Positions 9,285 to 17,250 of a stretch of 64,000 bases of DNA are shown here, piece after piece. How positions within the stretch are numbered: the stretch's first letter is position 1; the number at the start of each line of letters is the position of its first letter. Origin of the DNA: Lysobacter auxotrophicus (lineage in GTDB: Bacteria > Pseudomonadota > Gammaproteobacteria > Xanthomonadales > Xanthomonadaceae); NCBI RefSeq assembly GCF_027924565.1, contig NZ_AP027041.1, forward strand, positions 2,976,001 through 3,040,000, in the 5' to 3' direction. Made by a program: the position numbers and the translations under genes. The notes below the pieces were generated by a model. The model was not told the origin of the DNA and searched no databases. It worked only from the letters and a program-made list of their open reading frames with translations.

Positions 9285-11627
9285 TCAGAAGCGGTAATCG
9301 ACTTCCACGCCGAACGTGCGCGGCTGGATCGGCGAGGCCGCCGTGTGGTGCGTCTCGTCCGTCACCTGGTTGATAATGTCGTTCATCGTCGAGTACGCAC
9401 GCTCGTCGGTGGCGTTCTTCAGGTACGCGCGCACGGTCCAGTTGTCGTTGGAGAACGCGGCGTACAGGTCGACGGCCGTGTAGCTGTCGATGACCAGCGG
9501 CTCGGTGATCGTTTCGTCCAGCACCGTCGGCGGGTCGAGCAGGCGCACGACCTGGCGTTCGGTCGTGGCGTTGGTGCGGTCGTCGACCCAGCGCACGCCG
9601 CCGCCGAAGTTCGCGCTCCAGTTGCCGCCCAGAGGGACGTACCAGTCGGCCGTGAGCGACCAGGTCAGGTCGGGCACGTACGGCATCCGGTCGTCCTTCA
9701 GGCCGGTGTTGACCTCGACCTGCGCCGGGCCGGCGGGCACGACGATCGTCGGGAAATCCTCGTCCAGGCTCGCATCGTTGTACGCGGCGTTGAGGCCGAG
9801 CGTCAGGCCGTCGATGGGACGGAACACAGCCGAGGCCTCGATGCCGCGGCTCGTCGCTTCGCCACCGTTGACCAGGCCGCTGACCCCGTTGACCTGCGAG
9901 GCGACCTGGATGTCTTCCCAGTCGATCTGGTACGCGGTGAGGTCCAGCACGACGCGGTTGTCGGCGAAGGCGGACTTCATGCCGATCTCGTAGCTGGTGA
10001 GCATCGAGGAATCGACCACCGGCGGCAGGCCGGGGGCGAGCACGTTCGGGCCACCGGGCTGGTAGCCGGTCGCGGCCTTCGCGTAGACCATCACGTCCTC
10101 GTTGACCTGGAACTGCGGCGTGATGCTCCAGGTGAAAACGTCCTCGCTGGAGGAGTTCACGTTGGTGCCGATCGGCAGCAGGATGCCGTCGGTGACGATC
10201 TGCGCGAAGTCCTGCTCGTTGCGCGAGAAGCGCACGCCGGCGCCGAGCTTGAACACGTCGTTGAACTTGTACGAACCGTTGGCGAAGACCGCCGTCTCCT
10301 CGTACGTGCTCGGGATCGACAGGTCGCCCAGCGTCGACAGCCCCGGGATCGGCGAGCCGTCGGCCTGCAGGATCGGCACGGTCTGGAAGTTGTCGCCGTC
10401 CTCGTCGGAGTAGAACGTGCCGACGAGCCACTCGAACGGCTGCCCGGACTTCGACGTCAGGCGGAACTCCTGCGTGATCTGTTTCAGGTCCAGCGTGTAG
10501 TTGAGCGACGCACGGCCCGGCGGCAGCTCCAGCAGCGCGGTGAACGGTCCGTAGGTCAGCGTCTGGTCGGTGGTGATCGAGGTATGCGTGTCCGAATAGC
10601 TGGTGGCCGATACGAAGTCCGCGAAGCCCAGGTCCCAGTCGACGGTCAGCGAGTAGTGGTCGAGGTCCTTGATGAAGGGCTCGTCCTCGTAGATGTAGTT
10701 GCTCAGGCCGGCGATGGGCTCGTGCGTGACCGGATCGAGCGCGATGGTGCCGTTGTTCTCGCTGTCGATCTTCTGCTGCATGACCGCGAACTGCACGTCG
10801 ACGACATCGCTTTCCCACGCGAGCGCGGCGCGGGCACTGGTCTGGTCGCCTTCGTTGATGTCGCGGCGCCCGTCGACGAGGTTGTCGACGTAGCCTGCGA
10901 TGTCGTTGCGCGCGTAGCTCACGCGCAGCGCCAGGCTGTCCTGCACCAGCGGCAGGTTCATGCCGACGCGGTAGTTCGTGCCGATCTCGCCCGCGCCTTC
11001 TGTGTCGGACACGCCGCCGCCGATGCGGAACTCGGTCTGCGAGGGGTCCGGCTTGCGCGTCATGTACTTGAGCAGGCCGCCCATCGCGCCGGCGCCGTAC
11101 AGCGTGCCCTGCGGGCCGCGCAGCACTTCGATGCGCTCGATGTCGTACGGGAACAGGTCCAGCGAGAACAGCGTCGCCTGCTGGTACAGGCTGTTGGAGC
11201 CGACCGGCGTTTCGTCGAGGTACGTGCCGATCGTCGACCCGGGCGACAACGCCGCGATGCCGCGCATCGACACCTGCGTCTGGCCGGGCGTACCGCTGGA
11301 CTGCAGCTGCAGGCCGGGCACGTAACTGGCGTAGTCGGACATCTGCGTGGCGTTGAGATTCTCCAGCTGTTGCCCGCCGAGCACGGTGATGGCGGCGGCG
11401 ACCTCGCGGATGTTCTCCTCGCGCTTGTTCGCGGTGACCGTCATGTTGTCGAGCGTGGTGATCGACGGCTGAGCGGCGACGTCGTCCGCGGGCGCCCGCG
11501 TCGCGCTCTCCTGCGCCATCGCCGGCGCGGCGAACGCGACGGCCAGCGTCACCGCCAGCGATCGCGTGATCGCCTTCGCCAGCGGGCGGCGCCGCATCGC
11601 CGTGTCGCGCTTGTGGTGCATGTGCAT
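9285..11627 (-). CDS. TonB-dependent outer-membrane receptor of the D-Glu/peptide cluster
   Basis: This 780-residue receptor has a signal peptide (about 1-38, ending PAMAQ), a TonB-box region (LDNMTVTANKREENIREV), a plug domain (about 60-180, with IERIEVLRGPQGTLYGAGAMGG) and a long barrel ending in YRF. The start at 11627 has GGGGAGAGGGGA directly upstream; ATG codons at residues 3 and 11 are alternatives. It follows a 77-residue small gene and a promoter whose -35/-10 region almost copies one 4.5 kb away. Its neighbours (racemase, DUF1611, serine hydrolases, peptide transporter) suggest import of D-amino-acid-containing peptides. The true ligand is not visible in the sequence. Confidence 0.9.
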   Translation of the reverse strand: MHMHHKRDTAMRRRPLAKAITRSLAVTLAVAFAAPAMAQESATRAPADDVAAQPSITTLDNMTVTANKREENIREVAAAITVLGGQQLENLNATQMSDYASYVPGLQLQSSGTPGQTQVSMRGIAALSPGSTIGTYLDETPVGSNSLYQQATLFSLDLFPYDIERIEVLRGPQGTLYGAGAMGGLLKYMTRKPDPSQTEFRIGGGVSDTEGAGEIGTNYRVGMNLPLVQDSLALRVSYARNDIAGYVDNLVDGRRDINEGDQTSARAALAWESDVVDVQFAVMQQKIDSENNGTIALDPVTHEPIAGLSNYIYEDEPFIKDLDHYSLTVDWDLGFADFVSATSYSDTHTSITTDQTLTYGPFTALLELPPGRASLNYTLDLKQITQEFRLTSKSGQPFEWLVGTFYSDEDGDNFQTVPILQADGSPIPGLSTLGDLSIPSTYEETAVFANGSYKFNDVFKLGAGVRFSRNEQDFAQIVTDGILLPIGTNVNSSSEDVFTWSITPQFQVNEDVMVYAKAATGYQPGGPNVLAPGLPPVVDSSMLTSYEIGMKSAFADNRVVLDLTAYQIDWEDIQVASQVNGVSGLVNGGEATSRGIEASAVFRPIDGLTLGLNAAYNDASLDEDFPTIVVPAGPAQVEVNTGLKDDRMPYVPDLTWSLTADWYVPLGGNWSANFGGGVRWVDDRTNATTERQVVRLLDPPTVLDETITEPLVIDSYTAVDLYAAFSNDNWTVRAYLKNATDERAYSTMNDIINQVTDETHHTAASPIQPRTFGVEVDYRF

Positions 11628-11665
11628 TCCCCTCTCCCCAGAGTTCGCCGGTTGGAACCGGTCTG

Positions 11666-11899
11666 TCAGCCCAAGACGTCGCGATGCGGAAGGCCCTGGC
11701 CTTCCGTCACGGATGCGAAGTCGACGTAGGAATGGCCGCGGGCAGGAGCCCGGGCCGGATCGATCGTGTGCTGCGAAGGCGCGGCGCTTCCCGCGTCCGG
11801 CTTTCCGTCGTGCTTGGCGGCAGGCCGCTGCGCAAACGCGCCGGTGCCCATGACCTCGGGCCGTTGCCGCCTGTCGCTGAAGGGAAACGCGGTCGCCAT
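11666..11899 (-). CDS. unrecognised 77-residue small protein, first gene of the receptor unit
   Basis: I do not recognise this protein. It starts with ATG at 11899, six bases after a perfect AAGGAG, and only about 20 bases after the predicted transcription start of the shared-type promoter. It ends 38 bases before the receptor start. It is hydrophilic, rich in Pro, Ala, Arg and Gly, with no signal peptide, membrane segment or cysteine, and is probably disordered. Third codon positions are mostly G or C, as in real genes nearby. It could be a functional small protein or a translated leader that tunes receptor expression. Confidence 0.55.
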   Translation of the reverse strand: MATAFPFSDRRQRPEVMGTGAFAQRPAAKHDGKPDAGSAAPSQHTIDPARAPARGHSYVDFASVTEGQGLPHRDVLG

Positions 11900-11920
11900 G
11901 TTGCGCTCCTTAACTCCCTC

Positions 11921-11940
11921 TCAGGATATAAACATCCTGA
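11921..11940. promoter_or_regulatory. candidate operator: TCAGGAT inverted repeat over the -10 box
   Basis: Perfect 7-bp arms TCAGGAT (11921-11927) and ATCCTGA (11934-11940) are separated by six bases and overlap the -10 box of the promoter at 11927-11955. A repressor bound here would block transcription of the receptor unit. The divergent XRE-cupin regulator at 16580 is the obvious candidate protein, but this is inference. Confidence 0.5.
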
Positions 11941-11955
11941 TTGGAAACATGTCAA
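11927..11955 (-). promoter_or_regulatory. sigma70-type promoter of the small ORF-receptor-dgcN-hydrolase unit
   Basis: On the minus strand a consensus -35 TTGACA (11955-11950) is followed after 17 bases by TTTATA (11932-11927). It begins six bases after the stop codon of the transporter gene, leaving no room for a terminator between the two units. The spacer contains TTTCCAATCAGG, which is also present at the same place in the promoter at 16460-16488. Confidence 0.7.
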
Positions 11956-11960
11956 TCCGA

Positions 11961-13280
11961 TTAGGCCTGTTCAGTAGATGACTGCGGGGCCGGGGCATTC
12001 CCCGCCTCCGCCCGGCCTACCGCGCCATCGAGCAGCCGCAGCAACGTGCCCGCCGTCGCCGCGACGAGCGCCATCGCACCGAAGAACGCCGCGTGGCCCA
12101 TCACGCTCCAGAGCGTGCCGAGCGCACCGGCCAGCAGGTTTCCCCCGAAGGAGGCGAAGTACCAGGCGGCGATCGTGGTTGCGGCGTGCCCCGCCGGCGC
12201 CAGCCGTGCGAACAGGCCCAGGCCGATCGGCAGGATGAACAGCTCGCCGAGGGTGAACAGCAGGAAGAAGCCTGCGAGCCAGCTCCAGTGCGCGCCTCCC
12301 TGCGCGCTCGCATCGACGCACGCGAGCATCACGAACGCGGCGGCGACGACGAAGGCGCCTAGCGCCATCTTCTTCGCCGGCGACGGTTCGCGGCCGCCGG
12401 CTGCCTGCTTCGTCCACCGCATGACGAGCATCGGCGTGAGGAAGATCACCAGCAGCGGGTTGAGCGCCTGGAACCAGGTCATCGGGATCGTGAAGGCCCC
12501 GGCCGCGCGATCCAGGCCAACGTCGGCCCACAGCGCGATCGTGTTGCCCGACTGCTCGTACGCACCCCGGAACACCATGACGCACAGCCCCACCGCAAGC
12601 AGCGCGAGGATGCGCTTGCGCATCGCCTCGCGCGGCATGCGCTGCGCGGGCGGCACGTCGCGCGGCTTCGGGCGCTCCGCCGGCAACCAGCGCGCACCCA
12701 GCGTGTAGATCGCCAGACCCAGCAGCATGCCCACGCCCGCCGCACCGAAGCCCCAGTGCCAGCCGTAGAGTTCGCCGAGCGTGCCGCAGACCAGCGGCGC
12801 GAGCAGGCCGCCGACGTTGATGCCCACGTAATAGAAGTTGTACGCCGAGCCGCGGCGCGGATCGTCCTTCGCGTACAGGTCGTCGATCTGGCTCGGCAGG
12901 CTGGGCAGGAACAGGCCGTTCCCAAGCGCGATCGCCGCAAGCGCGAAATAGAGCAGCGACTCCGATGCCATCAGGAAGTGGCCGAAGGACATGATCGCCG
13001 CGCCGATGATCACCGCGCGTTTCCGCCCCAGCCAGCGATCGGTGACGACGCCGCCGACGATCGGCGTGAAGTAGAACGTCGCGACGTACACGCCGTAGAT
13101 GAGCGACGCATGCTGCTGGTCGAACAACAACTGCTTCGTCATGTAGTAGACGAGCAGCGTGCGCATTCCGTAGTAGGAGAAGATCTCCCACATCTGCGTG
13201 AGGAACAGGATCGCCAGCCCCGGCGGCTGGTTGAACCACCGCGCTCCCGCGGTGGCGCGCGGCGCGGTGGCGATGCTCAC
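11961..13280 (-). CDS. POT/PTR-family (MFS) oligopeptide transporter
   Basis: This 439-residue protein has about 12 membrane helices and the POT-family landmarks: a first helix ending in WEIFSYYGMRTLLVYYMT, and YNFYYVGINVGGLLAPL in the middle. The family imports di- and tripeptides with protons. It departs from the usual ExxER motif of helix 1: positions corresponding to E1 and R are Q29 and I33, while E32 is kept, so proton coupling may differ. The GTG start at 13280 overlaps the racemase stop as GTGA, implying coupled translation. Sitting beside DgcA and two serine hydrolases, it probably takes up the peptides they act on. Direction of transport is inferred. Confidence 0.82.
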   Translation of the reverse strand: MSIATAPRATAGARWFNQPPGLAILFLTQMWEIFSYYGMRTLLVYYMTKQLLFDQQHASLIYGVYVATFYFTPIVGGVVTDRWLGRKRAVIIGAAIMSFGHFLMASESLLYFALAAIALGNGLFLPSLPSQIDDLYAKDDPRRGSAYNFYYVGINVGGLLAPLVCGTLGELYGWHWGFGAAGVGMLLGLAIYTLGARWLPAERPKPRDVPPAQRMPREAMRKRILALLAVGLCVMVFRGAYEQSGNTIALWADVGLDRAAGAFTIPMTWFQALNPLLVIFLTPMLVMRWTKQAAGGREPSPAKKMALGAFVVAAAFVMLACVDASAQGGAHWSWLAGFFLLFTLGELFILPIGLGLFARLAPAGHAATTIAAWYFASFGGNLLAGALGTLWSVMGHAAFFGAMALVAATAGTLLRLLDGAVGRAEAGNAPAPQSSTEQA

Positions 13281-14296
13281 GCGATCACCGCGTCCGGCGT
13301 GCCCCATACGTTCGCGGGGCAATCGACGTGTCCGTCGGCGTACACCACGCCCGGCTCGCGGTCGTGGTCCAGGAACAGCGGGCCGTCCAAATCGACGATG
13401 TCGCAGAACTGGCCGAGCAGGAACGCCGGCGCCATTGCCAGGCTCGTCCCGACCATGTTGCCGACCATCACGCGCTTGCGCAGCTCGCGCGCGCGGCGGG
13501 CCATCATCAGCCCTTCGGTCAGGCCGCCGCACTTATCGAGCTTGATGTTCACCACATCGAACCAGTGCGCGCGCTCTTCCAGTTCGTCCAGGTCGAGGAT
13601 GCTTTCATCGGCCGCGATGGGCACGGTGCGGTCGACGCCTTCCAGCTCGCCCTCGAACCCGCGGCGACACGGTTGTTCCAGCAGCGACACGCCTTCGTCG
13701 ACGAGCACCGGGAGCAGCTGCGCCAGCGTGTCGGGCATGTAGCCCTGGTTCGCGTCCACGCCGATCCATGCGTCCGGGCGAGCGGCGCGCACCGCTCGCA
13801 GGCGCTCGATGTCGAGATCGGCCTCGCCGGTGAGCTTGAGCTTGATCGCACGCGCATGCGTGTAGGCGCGGGCGCGTTCGGCCATCACCGCGGGATCGTC
13901 CGCACCGACGGTGAATGTCGTGAGCAGCGGCCTGGGCGCATCCATGTTCGCCAGCCGCCATACCGGGACGCCGGCGAGCGCCGCTTCCAGTTCCCACAGC
14001 GCGCAGTCCACGGCGTTGCGCGCGCCGCCGGACGGCAACAGCGCGCGCAGCTCGTGCCGGCTGATGCCGTCTTCCAGCACGTCGCGCAGGCGCTCGATCG
14101 TCGTCAGCATCAGCTCAGGCGTATCGCGCGTGTAGTACACGCCGGCGGCTTCGCCGCGCCCGATGCGCGTGCCGCTGCGCAGCGTGACCAGCGTGACGGG
14201 CGAGACTTCGAAGACATGGCCGGAGATGCGGAACGGAGCGGACAGGCGCAAGTCCTCGTTCCGCAGTCCAAGCTGGACGCGGTCGGTGTTGATCAC
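13277..14296 (-). CDS. dgcA: enolase-superfamily racemase/epimerase, DgcA or dipeptide-epimerase type
   Basis: This 339-residue enzyme belongs to the muconate-lactonising subgroup of the enolase superfamily. The second catalytic lysine pair region IKLKL (K152, K154), the metal ligands D181 (VDANQGY), E207 (LLEQP) and D230 (IAADES), and the opposing lysine K255 (IKLDKCGG) are all present, as in L-Ala-D/L-Glu epimerases. Close relatives named DgcA racemise N-acetyl-D-glutamate formed by DgcN, and a DgcN-type gene is in this cluster. The alternative is epimerisation of L-Ala-D-Glu from peptidoglycan. The GTG start at 14296 has AGGGAG upstream. It lies 52 bases after a serine hydrolase and overlaps the transporter. 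Confidence 0.82.
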   Translation of the reverse strand: MINTDRVQLGLRNEDLRLSAPFRISGHVFEVSPVTLVTLRSGTRIGRGEAAGVYYTRDTPELMLTTIERLRDVLEDGISRHELRALLPSGGARNAVDCALWELEAALAGVPVWRLANMDAPRPLLTTFTVGADDPAVMAERARAYTHARAIKLKLTGEADLDIERLRAVRAARPDAWIGVDANQGYMPDTLAQLLPVLVDEGVSLLEQPCRRGFEGELEGVDRTVPIAADESILDLDELEERAHWFDVVNIKLDKCGGLTEGLMMARRARELRKRVMVGNMVGTSLAMAPAFLLGQFCDIVDLDGPLFLDHDREPGVVYADGHVDCPANVWGTPDAVIA

Positions 14297-14348
14297 GGCA
14301 GTTACTCCCTGGCGTGCGCGGCGGCGTGCACCGCCGCGCATCGGTTCG

Positions 14349-16385
14349 TCAGTAGTTGGCGCTGAAGCCGATGAGGTGCGTCGCGAAGCCGATCCACAGC
14401 AGCGACAGGCAGGCTGCGGCGAGCACGATGCTCCACAGCTTCGCCCACCACGAGCGCCGGCTGCGCAGCACGACCCAGGCATTCCACAGCGCGATCAGCG
14501 CACCCAGCGGCAGGATGATCGTGAGCAGCACGCGCAGCGCGATGACATACACGTCGCTGGACGGCGACATCATCGACAGGTCGGACATCATCGCGAAGAC
14601 CATGCCGATCATCGCGCCCATCGATACCAGCACGGCGAGCGAGGCGATGCGGACCCAGCGATGCGCACGCGCGTCATCGCCGGTCAGGGCGTAGCGCGCA
14701 CCGTAGTGGCGGCGCACCATCGCCGACACCGGCCATGCGAGCACGGTGAACAGCAGCGCGGCGAGGCTGCCGAAGAGCATCGTCAGGAACACGCCCGGCG
14801 TCTGCCACCACGCGGCACGCTGGAAGACCATGATCGAGGCGATGGGCTCGGCGCTGAAACGCACCACGCGGCCATCGACGACTTCCGCCGCGAGGCGGTC
14901 GCCGCTGCCGGTGTCCTGCCACAGGAACGGGGCGATCTCGCGCCACTTCTTCGGCGCGCCGCTGTAGCCGGCGAGCATCGGCACGCTGATGGTGCCGTCT
15001 TCGTTCGCGGTCACCTTGGTCTGGCCGAGCATGTAGACCAGGTTCATGAAATTGGAATCTGCGCGGCGGCTGCTGTTGTAGGCGCCCGCGATCATCTGCG
15101 CGTGTTCCTTCGCGGTCGCCTCGTCGATGCCCTTGGCGATATTCGACGGACCCGGCAGGTAGCGGTTGACGAAACCGGTGACCAGGCCGTCGCGGATCAG
15201 GCGCGCGCTGCCGTCCTTGCCGGCGCTGTTGGCCGACACGTAGATCCCGATGCCGTCGTCCGGGAACAGCTGCAGGTCGCTGTGGAACCACTGCGTGTCG
15301 CCGCCGTGGGCGATCGCGCGATGGCCGTTGATCGTGGTCTCGTAGAAACCCAGCATCATGCGGTTGAGCGGCTTGATCGAATCCTGGCCGGTCTCGTGCA
15401 TCTGGCGCGCGGTGGCTTCGGAGAGAATGCGCGCATCGCCGAAGGCACCATTGTTGAGGTGCGCGATCATGAAGTTGCCCATGTCCGCGCCAGTCGATGC
15501 CAAGCTGCCTGCGGGCGCGAGGTTGATGTACTCGTAGGGCTGCGGCTTGCCGTCCGATGCGGTCTTGTAGCCCTTCGACACCATCGGCTGCAGGTGCTTC
15601 TCCAGCGGCTGCGAGAAGCTGGAATGCTGCATCTGCAGCGGCTTGAAGATGTGGTTGGCGACGTACTGTTCGAACGGTTCGCCCGACGCGCGCTGCACGA
15701 TGTAACCGGCCAGCGCGGTGGCGTAGTTGGAATACGCCGGCGTGCTGCCGGGCGCGTAGATGCGCGCGGGGATCCAGTGCTTGAGCGTGGCCTCCAGCGG
15801 CGCGATCTCGCCCTCGTCGTTGGCGATGAGGCCGCGGATCGCTTCCTCCATGCCGGAGGTGTGCGTCATCACGTTGCGCAGCGTTACCGGCTTGCCGTCG
15901 TACGGCGGGATCTTGAAATCGAGGTAGGTGTTGATGTCCTTGTCGAGATCGAGCTTGCCCTGCTCCACCAGCTGCATCACGGCCGTCCACGTGAACAGCT
16001 TGGACACCGAGCCGGGACGGAACAGCGTCTGCGCCGGATCGACCGGCTTGCGCGTGGCGAGGTCGGAGTAGCCGTAGCCCTTCTGGAACAGCACCTTGCC
16101 GTCCTTCACCACGACGACCACGGAGCCGGCGACGTCGGTCTGCTCCAGCGCGTACGGCATGAAGCCGTCGACCCAGGCTTCCAGGTCGGCCGCGTTCAGG
16201 CGTTCATTGCTGGCCGGGACCGGCACCGCGACGGCAGTCGCGTCGGTCGGCGGCGCCGGCAGCGCGGGCTCGGCCTTCGGCGGCGTCGGCGCCTGGCCGA
16301 CCGGCCCGGCCGCCAGCGCGGACATCGACATGGCCAGCGTCAGCAGCGCCGCAGGCACCCCGAACCGCGTGATCGGACTCTTCAT
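14349..16385 (-). CDS. membrane-anchored serine hydrolase, beta-lactamase fold with C-terminal membrane helices
   Basis: This 678-residue protein starts with a signal peptide (about 1-26), then a Pro/Ala-rich linker and a class C beta-lactamase-fold domain (about 65-410). S126 and K129 (GSVSK), Y218-S-N220 and the AHGG motif form the expected active site. A middle beta domain is followed by about four membrane helices (from about residue 530), so the catalytic domain would face the periplasm. Such proteins include D-specific peptidases and esterases. It is the first gene of the hydrolase-dgcA-transporter unit, 75 bases from a strong promoter. The ATG at 16385 is preceded by GGGGAG. The exact reaction is not known. 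Confidence 0.87.
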   Translation of the reverse strand: MKSPITRFGVPAALLTLAMSMSALAAGPVGQAPTPPKAEPALPAPPTDATAVAVPVPASNERLNAADLEAWVDGFMPYALEQTDVAGSVVVVVKDGKVLFQKGYGYSDLATRKPVDPAQTLFRPGSVSKLFTWTAVMQLVEQGKLDLDKDINTYLDFKIPPYDGKPVTLRNVMTHTSGMEEAIRGLIANDEGEIAPLEATLKHWIPARIYAPGSTPAYSNYATALAGYIVQRASGEPFEQYVANHIFKPLQMQHSSFSQPLEKHLQPMVSKGYKTASDGKPQPYEYINLAPAGSLASTGADMGNFMIAHLNNGAFGDARILSEATARQMHETGQDSIKPLNRMMLGFYETTINGHRAIAHGGDTQWFHSDLQLFPDDGIGIYVSANSAGKDGSARLIRDGLVTGFVNRYLPGPSNIAKGIDEATAKEHAQMIAGAYNSSRRADSNFMNLVYMLGQTKVTANEDGTISVPMLAGYSGAPKKWREIAPFLWQDTGSGDRLAAEVVDGRVVRFSAEPIASIMVFQRAAWWQTPGVFLTMLFGSLAALLFTVLAWPVSAMVRRHYGARYALTGDDARAHRWVRIASLAVLVSMGAMIGMVFAMMSDLSMMSPSSDVYVIALRVLLTIILPLGALIALWNAWVVLRSRRSWWAKLWSIVLAAACLSLLWIGFATHLIGFSANY

Positions 16386-16459
16386 CAAGCACCACTCCCC
16401 ACCCAGTGAATACAGCCCCGTGCGACAGGCACGGCCTGACAACAACTGACCCCGTTGGA

Positions 16460-16488
16460 GATAATGAGCCTGATTGGAAAATTGTCAA
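16460..16488 (-). promoter_or_regulatory. sigma70-type promoter of the hydrolase-dgcA-transporter unit
   Basis: TTGACA (16488-16483) and ATTATC (16465-16460) are spaced by 17 bases on the minus strand. The spacer carries TTTCCAATCAGG at the same distance from the -35 box as in the promoter at 11927-11955. Over about 30 positions the two sites agree except in a four-base and a few single-base stretches. This points to common control. Confidence 0.7.
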
Positions 16489-16512
16489 CCGACTCCGGAC
16501 GTCACCTAGAAT
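16482..16512 (+). promoter_or_regulatory. possible divergent promoter of the XRE-cupin regulator
   Basis: A TAGAAT -10 box (16507-16512) stands downstream of TTGTCA/TGTCAA, which is also the reverse of the opposing -35 box. The spacing of 18 or 19 bases is longer than ideal. If used, the two promoters overlap face to face, allowing the regulator to control itself and the hydrolase unit together. Confidence 0.4.
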
Positions 16513-16579
16513 TACCGTACGCGCGGCCCCATGCCGTGCGGTCGCCGGTGACGCCGGCCCAGCAGGAGCGTTCATCGGC

Positions 16580-17221
16580 ATGACCCAGCAACACCCGACC
16601 ATCGGCAGCCTCCTGCGGGCGCTGCGCGCGCGCAACGACTGGACGCTCAAGGAGATGAGCCAGCGCTGTGGCATTCCGCTGTCGACGCTGTCGAAGGTCG
16701 AGAACGACCGGCTCACGCTCACCTACGACAAGCTCCAGCAGATCAGCCAGCGCCTCAACATCCGCATGTCGGAGCTGTTCGCCGAGGACGACAGCACGCC
16801 CGAGCCGCCGGTCACGGCGCGTCGCAGCATCGGCAGGATCGAGGACTCGGTGCGCGTCACCACGCCGAACTACGATTACTTCTATCTGTGCCCGGAACTG
16901 CGCCGCAAGCGCATGATTCCGGTGATCACGCGCGTCCGCGCGAAGAGCATCGAGGAGTTCGGCGAGCTCGTGCACCACTCCGGCGAGGAGTACATCCACG
17001 TGCTGGAAGGCCGCGCCGAGGTGCACACCGAGTTCTACGACCCGATCGTGCTGGAAGCCGGGCAATCGGTGTACATCGATTCGAACATGGGCCACGCGTA
17101 CATCGCCGCCGACGGCTGCGAGGAAGTGGTGCTGCTGGGCGTGTGCTCCAGCGCCGACGAGCAGTTGATGGAATCGCTGATGCACCTGCACGGCGACGTG
17201 CCGCGCACGGGGACGCGCTGA
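16580..17221 (+). CDS. XRE-family transcriptional regulator with C-terminal cupin domain
   Basis: This 213-residue protein has an N-terminal helix-turn-helix of the XRE/Cro type (about residues 7-64, TLKEMSQRCGIPLSTLSKVEN) and a small cupin domain (about 105-185, with HHSGEEYIHVLEGRAEVH and VYIDSNMGHAY). Proteins of this build sense small molecules and often control amino-acid or amine catabolism, as PuuR does. The ATG at 16580 follows AGGAG. It is divergent from the hydrolase-dgcA-transporter unit with 194 bases between starts, and is the only regulator in the cluster. I infer that it controls both minus-strand units. The effector could be D-glutamate or a peptide, which the sequence cannot show. 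Confidence 0.88.
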   Translation: MTQQHPTIGSLLRALRARNDWTLKEMSQRCGIPLSTLSKVENDRLTLTYDKLQQISQRLNIRMSELFAEDDSTPEPPVTARRSIGRIEDSVRVTTPNYDYFYLCPELRRKRMIPVITRVRAKSIEEFGELVHHSGEEYIHVLEGRAEVHTEFYDPIVLEAGQSVYIDSNMGHAYIAADGCEEVVLLGVCSSADEQLMESLMHLHGDVPRTGTR

Positions 17222-17250
17222 GCGCCGGGATGCGCTGAGGCATCCGGCGT

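Noticed and set aside
11666..11899. Reading the 77-residue protein as a lasso-peptide or similar RiPP precursor, since TonB receptors can accompany such peptides
   Set aside because: No cyclase, protease or RiPP-recognition gene is near, and the C-terminal part has no clear core with a leading Gly and a well-placed acceptor acid.
14163..16409. A 748-residue plus-strand frame opposite the second serine hydrolase
   Set aside because: It is an antisense shadow with the same low-complexity Arg/His/Gln bias, while the minus strand has a full hydrolase with signal peptide and active-site motifs.
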